Positions 12,945 through 22,900 of a stretch of 47,043 nt of DNA are shown here, in pieces (the stretch's first letter is position 1; each line of letters opens with the position of its first letter). Location of the stretch: positions 1-47,043 of the forward strand of contig CAJOEC010000019.1 of the NCBI GenBank assembly GCA_905233425.1, given 5' to 3'. The notes below the pieces were generated by a model. It was given only the letters and a program-made list of their open reading frames with translations. It searched no databases and had not been told where the DNA came from. The stretch is from an uncultured Prevotella sp. (lineage in GTDB: Bacteria > Bacteroidota > Bacteroidia > Bacteroidales > Bacteroidaceae). Position numbers and translations under genes: made by a program.

Positions 12945-15476
12945 TTATTTGCTGCTGCATTCCAGTTCGTGGCCTTGCAGGAATGGTGATGTGGCTCTCA
13001 CGGTGAACTGCGGCATGCCTTCTTCCGGGCAGATATAAGCCACCAGACGGCCACCGAAGACGCGCAGACGGTTGCGCTGCTGCCGTCCGGTGATGGTGGC
13101 ATCGGCGATGTTACCGTGCTCCATGCCCAACAGGCGTGCCCCGCGCACCATGAGCGTCACCTCATTGTCGGCTGTGGGCACCACGCGTCCCTGTTCGTCG
13201 ACGACCTCCACAAAGACGTGTGCCACGGAGTCGGTGGTCAGGCGCAGGGCGTATGGCTTGCCGGTCGTGGCGATTTCATACGTTGCTCCGTTGACGGCTT
13301 CGCATCTCAGGGTTCCCGGCTCGTAGTCTATGTCCCAATACAGGATGCCGGTCTCGTTGTCGCGCTGTGGTTTCCCGCCCGTCTCCTTGCCGTTGAGCAG
13401 CAGACGGGCCGTCTCAGCATTTGTATAGCACACCACGCGCACTTTCTCACCTTTCTCATAGTTCCACACGGCGTTGGCGTAGGGATGGGGCCGCTGGGGC
13501 TGACGGGACCTCTGGAACCTCTGAGACCTCTGGGCTGGGTATGTGCCGATGTAGCATACTGGTTTCTCGCTCCACAGGGCGGCGCGATACCAGCCGAGGG
13601 GCTTGCGGTGCCCGGCCAAGTCGAGGAGTCCTGCCGACGAGCCGCGGGCTGGATAGGCGCCGCTCTCGCCAAGATAGTCGATGCCCGTCCAGAGGAACTG
13701 GCCGAAGATGTGGTCATTGTCGGTCACAGCCTTCCATGCCGGCAGGTCGTGGCGGTTTTCCGAGCCGTATATGATGCGCTGCGGATATGTCCTGTGATCC
13801 TCGCCGTAGCGGCTCTCGGTGTAGTTGTAGCCCACCACGTCGACAACCGTGGGATAGGCCGTCTCGTTTGACATCACCACCCCGGCCAGCGCGCCCGTGG
13901 TGGGGCGCGAGGGGTCACACTCTTTCACGATGTTGGCCAGTCGCCGGGCAATGTCACCGATGCGCTCGGCATTGGGCTGGTCGGGCTTGTAGCCGCCATA
14001 CATGGGCTGGGTGAAAGATCCGATTCCCGAGCCTACCCGTTGCCTTTCGCCGTCCAAGACAGGATGGGAATAGGGGTCGTTGGGATAGTCCACCTCGTTG
14101 CCTATCGACCACAGGAATATGCTGGGATGGCAGCGGTCGCGGCGCACCATGTCGGCGACGTCGCGGTCAATCCATTCGTTGAAATAGGTGTATGTGCCTT
14201 GGTACTCAGGGACTCCGGCGTTCCAGCCCTTCATCCATTTGCGCTTGGGGAACTCCCACTCGTCGCTGGCCTCGTCCATGACCAGAAGCCCCACCTCGTC
14301 GCATAGGTCGTACAGTTCGGGGGCGTGTGGGTTGTGGCTCATGCGTATGGCGTTCACGCCGATGGCTTTCAGCTCCAACAGACGGCGGTGCCACACCTCC
14401 TTCGGGACAGCCGTGCCCAGGATGCCGGCATCGTCGTGCACACACACGCCTTTCACCTTCATCCACTCACCGTTCAGGGCAAAGCCCTTGTCGGGCGAGA
14501 AGTCGAGCGTGCGCAGGCCGACGCGTACTGTCGATGTGTCGTTGCTGTCGGTTCCGGCGGGAAAACCGCCGGACGCGGGCGCATGGAGGACAGTCGTCAG
14601 CGTATAGAGGTAGGGGTGGTCGAGCGACCATCGCCGTGGATTCTTCACCGTCAGCTTCACCGTCTTCTTCGGCTGGCTGCCGATGGATGCCTGTGTCGTG
14701 GCGACCGTCTGTCCCTCGCTGTCGTAGAGCGTCACGGAAGCCGTCCTTTCGTCCATCAAGGGGGCCGCAGTCTCTATGTCCACCTCCAACTCGGCCGTCT
14801 TTGCGTTGATTCTCTTCAGCCGGTATGCCGTGCCCCATTGTGCCAGATGCACCTGTGGGGCGGTGACTATCCACACGTTTCGGTAGATGCCCGACCCCGT
14901 GTACCAGCGTGAGTCGAACTCCTGCCCGTGGTCCACGCGCACGGCCAGGACGTTCTCACCTTTATCTATAAACGGTGTCATGTCGTACATGAACGAGGCG
15001 AATCCGCTGGGGCGCTTGCCTAAGAGGTGGCCGTTCAGATATACCTCGGAGTGGTTATAGACTCCCTCGAAGTAAATGTAAAACTTTTTGTTGAGGGTTG
15101 AGTGTTGAGTGTTGAGTGTTGAGTGTTGAGTGTTGAGAGACTTTACTTCTGCAGCATCGCTCAACCCTGAACTCTCAACTCTAAACTTCTTCCTGTACCA
15201 GGCCACGCCGCCGGGCAGATAGCCCTGGCACGAGCCTTTGTCGGGCGACATCGGAAGTTCCACGCCCCAGTCGTGGGGCAGATCCACCTTGCGCCATCGT
15301 GAGTCGTCGAAGTCTTTCTCTTTCATGCCTGGCTGCTCGCTAATGTTCCAAGCGGCATCCATGCGGAGGAAGCTCCAGCCTTTGTTCATTTTCTCGGCAT
15401 GGCCAAACGAGACCTGTGCCTGTGTCTGTCCTGCCACCATGAGCAGTACGAGGAGTGAAGTCAGTAGTTTTTTCAT
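12945..15476 (-). CDS. Glycoside hydrolase family 2 protein (beta-galactosidase-like), secreted
   Basis: An 843-aa protein with a signal peptide (MKKLLTSLLVLLMVAGQTQA). Order: sugar-binding jelly-roll (to about 210; FEGVYNHSEVYLNGHLLGKR), immunoglobulin-like domain (about 211-325), TIM barrel (about 326-600), then a C-terminal DUF4982-like Ig domain. Acid/base E461 (SIGNEVD) and nucleophile E573 (IIYGSENRHD) are present. GH2 enzymes remove beta-galactose, beta-glucuronate or related residues; the exact substrate cannot be told. It would act in the periplasm. Extra segments coded by repeats: a heptamer element at about 97-130, a GC hairpin at about residue 305, and a 9-bp minisatellite coding QRSQRFQRSRQ. 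It starts six bases after trkH. Confidence 0.92.
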   Translation of the reverse strand: MKKLLTSLLVLLMVAGQTQAQVSFGHAEKMNKGWSFLRMDAAWNISEQPGMKEKDFDDSRWRKVDLPHDWGVELPMSPDKGSCQGYLPGGVAWYRKKFRVESSGLSDAAEVKSLNTQHSTLNTQHSTLNKKFYIYFEGVYNHSEVYLNGHLLGKRPSGFASFMYDMTPFIDKGENVLAVRVDHGQEFDSRWYTGSGIYRNVWIVTAPQVHLAQWGTAYRLKRINAKTAELEVDIETAAPLMDERTASVTLYDSEGQTVATTQASIGSQPKKTVKLTVKNPRRWSLDHPYLYTLTTVLHAPASGGFPAGTDSNDTSTVRVGLRTLDFSPDKGFALNGEWMKVKGVCVHDDAGILGTAVPKEVWHRRLLELKAIGVNAIRMSHNPHAPELYDLCDEVGLLVMDEASDEWEFPKRKWMKGWNAGVPEYQGTYTYFNEWIDRDVADMVRRDRCHPSIFLWSIGNEVDYPNDPYSHPVLDGERQRVGSGIGSFTQPMYGGYKPDQPNAERIGDIARRLANIVKECDPSRPTTGALAGVVMSNETAYPTVVDVVGYNYTESRYGEDHRTYPQRIIYGSENRHDLPAWKAVTDNDHIFGQFLWTGIDYLGESGAYPARGSSAGLLDLAGHRKPLGWYRAALWSEKPVCYIGTYPAQRSQRFQRSRQPQRPHPYANAVWNYEKGEKVRVVCYTNAETARLLLNGKETGGKPQRDNETGILYWDIDYEPGTLRCEAVNGATYEIATTGKPYALRLTTDSVAHVFVEVVDEQGRVVPTADNEVTLMVRGARLLGMEHGNIADATITGRQQRNRLRVFGGRLVAYICPEEGMPQFTVRATSPFLQGHELECSSK
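13484..13537. repeat. 9-bp minisatellite inside the GH2 gene
   Basis: About six 9-bp units on the plus strand, for example GACGGGACC, TCTGGAACC, TCTGAGACC and TCTGGGCTG. They code a run of Gln/Arg/Ser triplets between the catalytic barrel and the C-terminal domain. Each unit is three codons, so variation keeps the frame. It is related in period and partial sequence to the ATAAGACC arrays at 17392, 27080 and 33442. Confidence 0.7.
14553..14573. repeat. GC-rich hairpin in the GH2 gene
   Basis: TCCGGCGG (14553-14560) and CCGCCGGA (14566-14573) with a 5-base loop GAAAA. It codes part of ASGGFPAGTDSN, a segment that looks additional to the family's Ig-like domain. Confidence 0.6.
15090..15186. 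repeat. Heptamer-armed palindromic element, copy 2 (inside the GH2 gene)
   Basis: On the plus strand: GTTGAGG, five perfect GTTGAGT units (15097-15131), GTTGAGA, then the core GACTTTACTTCTGCAGC, then an inverted arm CTCAACC-CTGAACT-CTCAACT-CTAAACT. In the GH2 frame the arm reads STLNTQH repeatedly. Only the CTCAAC-side orientation is free of stops; the reverse orientation would contain TGA. Confidence 0.9.
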
Positions 15477-15482
15477 GTTGGT

Positions 15483-16937
15483 TTAGTTTTCCTTCCAGAA
15501 GGAGCGGGTGAAGAGCACGAGGACGGCGACTATTTCAAGACGGCCCACGAGCATGAGGAATGAGCACATCCATTTCAGCGACACCGACAGGTCGGCCCAC
15601 GACATCTGCGGGCCGATGTTTGTGTCAAGTCCTGCTCCCACGTTGCATACGAGGCTGAGCGAGATTGTCACGGCGTTGGTGATGTGGATGCCATTGGCGG
15701 CCATGACCACGGTGACGACGAGCAGGGCTATGACATAAAGTATGAAGAAGGAGAGTAGCGTGACAATCTTGTCCTGGGGTATGCTCGCCCCGCTGACCTT
15801 GACAGGCAGCACGGCGTTGGGGTGGAGGATGTGGCGGAACTCGTTGCGCACAACCTTCAGCAGCATGAGCACGCGGATGCTCTTGAAACCGCCGGTGGTG
15901 CTTCCCGAACAGGCGCCGACGAACATGAGCATGGCGAGGATGGCCCACGTGATATGTGGCCATGCGCCGGCGTCGGTGTTCGACAGGCCGGTGGTGGTGA
16001 TAAACGAGACGACCTGGAACAGCGACGAGCGGAAGGCCTCCTCGATGCCGTAGTCCATCTGTAACACTAACAAGGCCATGATGAAGGCGGTGCTGAGACA
16101 GATGAGGAGCAGATAGAACTGGAACTCGCCGTTGCGCAGCAGCGACGCCACCCTCATCTTGAAGATGCTCATGTAGAGCAGCGTGAAATTAATACCGGCG
16201 AGGAACTGGAACAATATCTCCAGATACTCAATGAGCGGCGAGGCGAGGAAAATGGAGCCGTTGTGGGTGGAGAAGCCCCCGGTGGCGGTGGTCGTCATGG
16301 AATAGTTGGTGGCGTTGAACCAGTCCATGCCGGCGGCCCAGAACGAGAATGCGCAGGCCACGGTGAGCAGGATGTAGATGCTCCAAATCCATTTTGCCGA
16401 CGTGGAGAGGCGCGGGTGCATCTTCGAGCGCATGGGGCCGGTGGCCTCGGCGGCGAAGACCTTCACGCTTCCGCCGACCAGCTGGGGCAGCAGCGCCACG
16501 GTGAAGAACACTATTCCCAGTCCGCCTATCCACTGCATCAGCGACCGCCAGAAGAGCAGACTGTGGGGCAGGCTCTCAACGTCGTCGATGACGGTGACAC
16601 CAGTAGTGGTGAACCCCGACATGGTCTCGAAATAGGCATCGGTGACCGTAGGCAGCGCACCATGGATGATGAAGGGGAACATGCCGAAGAACGAGAACAC
16701 CACCCACGTCAGAGTCACCACCACGTAGGCGTCGCGGCGCGTGAGGCTGTTCTTGGCGTCGTGGCCGAAATAGAGGCAGAAAAAGGCTCCTGAAAGGGTG
16801 AGCAGCAACGACATGGCGAAGGCTGCGCCATCGTCCTCATGGAAGGCAAGCGCCATGGCCAGGCAGCAGGCCATGAAAAACGCCTCGATGAAGAGCAGCG
16901 AGCCGAGAATCTTCGATATGATGTTGAAGTTTACCAT
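15483..16937 (-). CDS. trkH: TrkH-type potassium uptake protein
   Basis: A 484-aa integral inner-membrane protein, the K+-translocating subunit of the Trk/Ktr system. Four selectivity-filter P-loops are visible: MSGFTTTGVTV, TTTATGGFSTHN, ITTTGLSN and CNVGAGLDTNIG. The GACSGSTTGGFKSIR segment before the fourth repeat is typical of TrkH. The length is normal. The regulatory NAD-binding subunit TrkA is not next to it. It begins inside the last codons of the giant gene (7-bp overlap) and ends six bases before the GH2 start, so it is translationally coupled in the long minus-strand series, an unusual place for a housekeeping transporter. Confidence 0.95.
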   Translation of the reverse strand: MVNFNIISKILGSLLFIEAFFMACCLAMALAFHEDDGAAFAMSLLLTLSGAFFCLYFGHDAKNSLTRRDAYVVVTLTWVVFSFFGMFPFIIHGALPTVTDAYFETMSGFTTTGVTVIDDVESLPHSLLFWRSLMQWIGGLGIVFFTVALLPQLVGGSVKVFAAEATGPMRSKMHPRLSTSAKWIWSIYILLTVACAFSFWAAGMDWFNATNYSMTTTATGGFSTHNGSIFLASPLIEYLEILFQFLAGINFTLLYMSIFKMRVASLLRNGEFQFYLLLICLSTAFIMALLVLQMDYGIEEAFRSSLFQVVSFITTTGLSNTDAGAWPHITWAILAMLMFVGACSGSTTGGFKSIRVLMLLKVVRNEFRHILHPNAVLPVKVSGASIPQDKIVTLLSFFILYVIALLVVTVVMAANGIHITNAVTISLSLVCNVGAGLDTNIGPQMSWADLSVSLKWMCSFLMLVGRLEIVAVLVLFTRSFWKEN

Positions 16938-19900
16938 ACAACTATCTTCTCACCGCGATAGATGTAGGTGCCGGCGCGGGTGGGCTTGCGTCCGATCTTT
17001 ATGCCCTGGAGAGTGTACCACTCTTCGTCGTCGGGCGAAGCGACGACTGCGTCGGCGATGCCGTCGGCGTTTGCCAGGTCGAGGACGAGAGGCTCGTCGA
17101 GGTTGCCGATGATGGCATCGGTGATGAAGACCTTCGAACGGTCTACTACATACTCCTTTCCGTTGGCATAGACGCGTATCTCCACCGGCTTCTGGGCGTC
17201 GGTCTCCGATGTTCCCATGACGGTGAGGAAGTGGTAGCCGCCGATGCACTCGATAGCACCACGGCACTGGCCGTCCATGAAGGCGGCAACCTCGGCATTG
17301 TCAATGCGCTTGCCTCCGTTCTCCACCACGGCGACGATGGTCATGTTGTCGGGGAACTGGCGGTTGTCGACTGGGACGAAGTGGGCAGTCCCATTAGCCC
17401 CATAAGACTCATAAGACCTATAAGACTCATAAGTCTCATAAGACCCATAAGCCCTGGAAGCCCCAGTGCGGGAATAGGACTCTGCCGGGTAGCTGAAGCT
17501 CTTGTCCACCGTGGCATTTGAGTGGTAGACATAGCCCTCACCAGGAACGATGGCCGAGAGTTGTCCTTCCCATACGCCGTTGCCGGAATAGGTGGCATAT
17601 TTACTTTGGCCTTTCACAAGGTCGTTGCGCACAGGATCGAGGTCGGCGAAGATGGAACCTAAGGGTAGCACCTCGCCGCTGAGCGAGCCTATCCAGTTGT
17701 AACCGCTTCCGATGGTCTGCTTTGTAGTGAGGAGGTCGATGGGTTCGCCAATGAGGTCGAAATGGAGGTTAGCTGTGGTTTGAATCTTGTACATCTCTCC
17801 GGGAACGATATTGGTGAGCGTTCCCTGGAAGACGTTCTTTAGGGGATTGCTGTCGTCGTGCGACACCAATGCCACCTGAGTGCGGCTCTTCACGGCTGTT
17901 ATTGCTCCTCTCACTTCGGAAGTGTTGGGGAACACGTCGTTGATGGCTGTCGACTGTGGCTGCACGAACATGGATCTCCAGTTCCATCCCGGGTAGATAT
18001 CCATCTGCTGCTGCACCTGCGACGTGGCGCTCATTCGCACAGGGTAGTCGAAGTTTCCGTAGTTGGAGTCGGGATTGAAGAGGAGGCTTGTCACCTTCGA
18101 CCCGTCCTCAGGCATCGTCATCTCGACGACAGGATATATCCGTCCGGACGAAGAGTCGTAGAGCTTGAAGGTGATGGGCGTATCCAGGGTGGATGCGTCG
18201 CCATAGACCATCATGTCGACGTAGTAGGCGTCGCGTGTGCTGACATAGCGCGGCGAGGCCACTCCGCACAGGCGGCCCAACTGGTCGAAGGCGGCAATCT
18301 GCGTATCAACGTATTCGCATATCCGTCCGCCGACGTAGACCTGCCCGGTGATGGTCATGTTGTTCTCGAAGTCGGTCTCGTCGAAGAACCAAATAGGCTC
18401 GTCGCCGGCCACGTTGACATCCACGCGTTTCGGGCGTTTGATGCCGTTACGGTCGCTGACGTAGATATACTCAGTGTAGTGACCGACGGGTACTGTCTCG
18501 TCGACGAAGAATAATATGTCTTTCTCGCTCTCCTCGATAGTGCCTATTGCCTCCTCGGTGGTTATCCACGACGGCATGCCAAGTATCTCGTAAGGCTGGC
18601 TTCCGCCGGCAATGTTCTTAATCGTGAGCTGGAAGCCCGTGCCTTGTTTGTAGAATTTTTGCACAAATACCGCTTCGCTGTTGTTCCAGTTGAGACATGC
18701 GAAGTCGGCGTGGAAGCCCCAGGCCACGGGTTCGGAGGTGTTGCCGTAGGAGTCCTTGATGTTCTCCACCGAGACGGTGAAGTCGTTGCCGTCCATCTTC
18801 GGCAGGATGTTGTCACCCTTTAAGTTGAAGTATATCTCATTGTCGGAGGCAGTGAACGAGAAGTCGCTGTCGGTGAGTCTCAGTCGCTGCGAGCCGGGAA
18901 GGAGTGCCGGGGCGTTGACGCTTTGGGTTGGGGAGATGGCCGACGGAGAGGCTGCGTTATCGTCCGAAGCTGACGCTTCGGGCACGGTGGCAACGAAGGC
19001 GGTCATGGAGTTGCCCGTGTCGTAGTTGCCGTAGTTGCCGAGCGAGAATTTTGTGTCGACAGTGCCTGATTGTAAGCGATCGATACTCTCCATGGGGAAA
19101 TAGCCCGACAGTCCGGCGTATGTCTTGTCGAGCCGCTCGTAGCGCCGCTGCTCAATGAGCTTGCCCGTGAGGGCGGCACCCCATAAGCGCAGATCATCGA
19201 TGTCGCCGGTGAAACCTTTAGAGGCGAGGGTCGTGAGCTGAGAGTTGAGATAGCCACCAAAGGCCATGTATTGTCCGCGAGGAGCAGGTATGGTGCTTTC
19301 GGGCATGGTCTTCACGGCGCGCCCGTCGATGTAGGCGATGGCGTTGGTGCCGCGCCGCACGTTAAGGGCGAAATGGTGCCAGTTGTTGTCGACGTAGTCG
19401 GAGTCGGCGAGCAGCACAAAGTTCGGGAGTTGTTCTGACGAAGAATCGTCGGAACCAGAGGTTGTGCTTATCGCCATGCGGCCTTCGATGAAGTCGATGG
19501 CGATGTTGTTGCCCAGCTTTGCAATGCTTGCGTTCTTGTTGTCGGTGGTGTTGTCGGCACGGAACCAGAACTCTATGGCATAGCTGTCGGTGTTTCGTGC
19601 GTTGTTGTTCGAGATGTCCACTAATAGCGGATGGGTGCCGTCAAGCTTGAGCGCGAGGTTGCGGTTGTTGATGTACCAGCTCTCGCTTTTCATGTTGATT
19701 TCGCGTGAGCGTGCCCTGTCGGCTATCTTGGTGCCGTGGCCTTCGTCCATACGCCAGTAGCCTACCAGTCCGGGCGTGTATGCCGCCTTTACCTGTTGGC
19801 GGTTGAGGTAGAGTTCCTCCACGGACTTTGCGATGTTCCACATTGCCACTTCGCTCATCATGCCCTTCATGTCGTCGCCGCCGATAAAGAGTCGTCCTTG

Positions 19901-22900
19901 CAGGTGGATGTCGGGCACCACCAGCTTCTTCACGATGTGCTGCGGCGAAGTCATCGAGGCGTTGACGAATACGGCATCGAGCAGGTTCTCGCCGTCGAGG
20001 CCTGCGCCCAAGCGGAAACTCACTGCAATGTAGTTCCACACGTTGGCAGGAAGTGTCACGCCTGTCTCAACGATGTTGTCTCTGTCGCCCATTCGCAGTC
20101 TCATCAGTCCGCCGTCGTGGGTTGAGAGCGTGATGCTGTTGTTGTCCGTTCCTATGCCCATGATTATTCCGTCGCTTTGGCGGTAGAACCATCCCTCGAT
20201 GGCTACATCGTTGCCTTTCAGGTTGTAAGTCGCCTGCGTACCCATCTCGTCGCCGTTGAGCTGCAATGCCACGTCGGGCAGCTGCGAGTCGAATGCGGCG
20301 TTGTTCAGGTCGCCCTCAATGCGGAAGCAGTCGCTGATGCTCAGCGCATTCTTGTTCAGCGTCTCGTTGAAGCGCAAGTGGAGGTTGTTGCGCATGGTGT
20401 AGTCAAGTTTGCCGTTCTCGGGATATGGCGAGCCAAGCACCTTCGGGCCGCGCAGATCCTGCGTCACCTCGATGATGCCGCTCTCGAAGGTCACGTCGTC
20501 ATTTCCGTACTTGCCGTAGGTCTGGGCACGCAATTCGTAGATGCCGTCGTCGGGGAACTCCTCAAGGACGTAGTCGAAGGTCGTGCCATCAGGCAGTTTC
20601 TCCTCGTTCTGCCCTGGTTCCACTTTCCACTCTTTGGCCAGCGTCCAGGCATCGCTGCCCTTGCGGCGGGTCTGCAGGCGCACTCCGACCAGCCCCTTGT
20701 CCTGGCGGTCGAGGTTGAAGAGCGTCACATGGTAGCCCTTGAACTCGTCCATGTCGCGCTTGTTCAGCACGTCGTGGTCGACCTTTATCTCTATGCTTGC
20801 CGATGCCGGCACGAACTGCACGCTCAGCGTGACGGTGTCGCCTGTGGTTACATCCTTCTCCGAGCGCAGCACAAGTGCGATGTCGTTGTAGGTGGTGACA
20901 CTACGGCTGCCCTGTGCCACAAAGAGTGTCTTGGCGATGGTCTCGTTGCCGTTGAAGCGTAGGCGCCGCCCGTCGTAGCTCATTGGAAGTCCGTCGATGG
21001 TGAGGTGGGCACCGTCGGGGTTCGACTTGTCGCGCATCTCCAAGACGTAGGTACACGTCGACCCCGTCTCGCTCATGTTGGTGAGCAGCAGCTTGAATTC
21101 CGCCTTGCCTCCCACGGGCACGCCCGTGACGCTGTTCGAGCCGTCGACACGTATCTGCGGCAGCTCGACGCGCATGGTGGCCTCGTCCATCTTCGTGCCC
21201 GGTTGGTAGTACTTGGTGTATGTGGCATCCTCGTAGGGGTTGTAGGTCTGTCCGCCTCGTGTGCGGAAGATGGGTCCCCATCCGTTGGGCGAGTTGTAGA
21301 CATCGCACGAGATGGCAGTGAAGGGTTCGCTGTCGCTCATTGTCCACGATACAGTCCTCGACTCGGTCTGGTCGGAACCGGAGGTAGTGCCGTCGCCCCA
21401 TCCGTCGACGAAGTTCAATATTCCGTATGCGCCTATGTTATTGACAAGTAGTCCGAACTTTGTGTCGTTGGTCACCTGGTATGAGCGTTTGTGTGAGTTG
21501 CGCACGTTCTTCACGTACTGTATCTTCTTCGACTGGCTCACGCTTGTTCCGCTGGCTATGCTGTAGTTGTTGTCGAGGTATTCATCGCTCTCGAAGACAG
21601 CCAGTTTCTCCTTCTCGTTCTGCGCTATGATGAACTGCCATTTCTCTATCTGGTGCAGGCACCACTGCAGTGAGTCGGTGGGGTCGTCGGTGTCGTTGAT
21701 CATTCGGTAGCTGGGGAATCCTCCGGCATTCTCGATGTCGGCCTTTGTCCACACGCTTTCATCGCTGTTCAGTGTGCACCACCCTTTCTGCCCAGGGCGC
21801 AGGTTGGTGTAGTATTTCACTTTTCCCTTCACTCGCTTTGCCACGTTCGTGGTGTCGGTAAGCGGGCCGGTGATGGTGTCGAGCATGTTTGCTGCCATCA
21901 TGCGCCAGTTGGGTATGAGTGTCTCCTCGATGTGGCGCTGCGGGTAGACGAAGGTGGTGGCGAACTGCTCGCCCACGCTGATGCCATCCTTGTCGGAAAG
22001 GATGTATGAGCCATCGGCCTGCTTGTATAGGTGGACTCGGCGTGCCTTTCCGAACTGCATGTTTGTGGAACGACCGATGTATGTGTCGCCCTTGTTCTGT
22101 ATGTTCTTTATGTGGGTCGAGGTCTTCATGGTCTCGCTCACGCTGTAGGTCTTCGATTCGCTCTTTGTCTGTGTGTCAGAGTACGTGTTCTTTCTTACCA
22201 CCTGATGATTGGCAACCAAGGCGTAAGTCACTTCTTTAAATGCAAACGGTCCCACGTCGAATCCTGATTTAAACGTAGGAAGTATACTGACATACAAGCC
22301 TCCGCCTCCAGAGAAGAGTGAGTCTCTTACCGTTGTCATCGACGAGGAGTAGATGGAATCGGTCGTCAGCTGTGCAAACGATGTGTTGCCCGGCGGGCGG
22401 CGTAGTATCATGTCCACGTTGTCGGGGCCAGCGGTGACGAAATTCGTTCCTGTGACCACGCCTCCAAGCACCACGAAGTCAAGGGCGTCGGAGCGCGAGT
22501 TGGGAGCCTTCCAGTTGTAGCGTCGGTTGTCGGCTGAGACACTGATGGTGAGGTTGCGCAGGTAACCGTCGGCCAGATTGGGCCATCCTGCCACCCACTC
22601 GTAGAACACCAATCCGGTGCTGTCGGGCTTCACCGACACGTTCTGCACATCAGCGGGCACGCCGGGCTTCACTTTCTTGCCCTCGATCATTCCCTCTTTG
22701 GCATAGATAGTGGTAGTGTAGCTGGCCTCATTGGCTATCTCCACGACGGCATCTCCGGGGTGTTCCTGATATTCCTTGCCAGTATCCTGGTTGCGGTATT
22801 TCTCCGAGACGTAGATCTCGAAGTCGTAGGTCTCGTTCTGCAGGAAGAGGGGTGTGCCGTAGACATACTGCGGCTTGTCGGCCACAAAGTCCACCACCTT

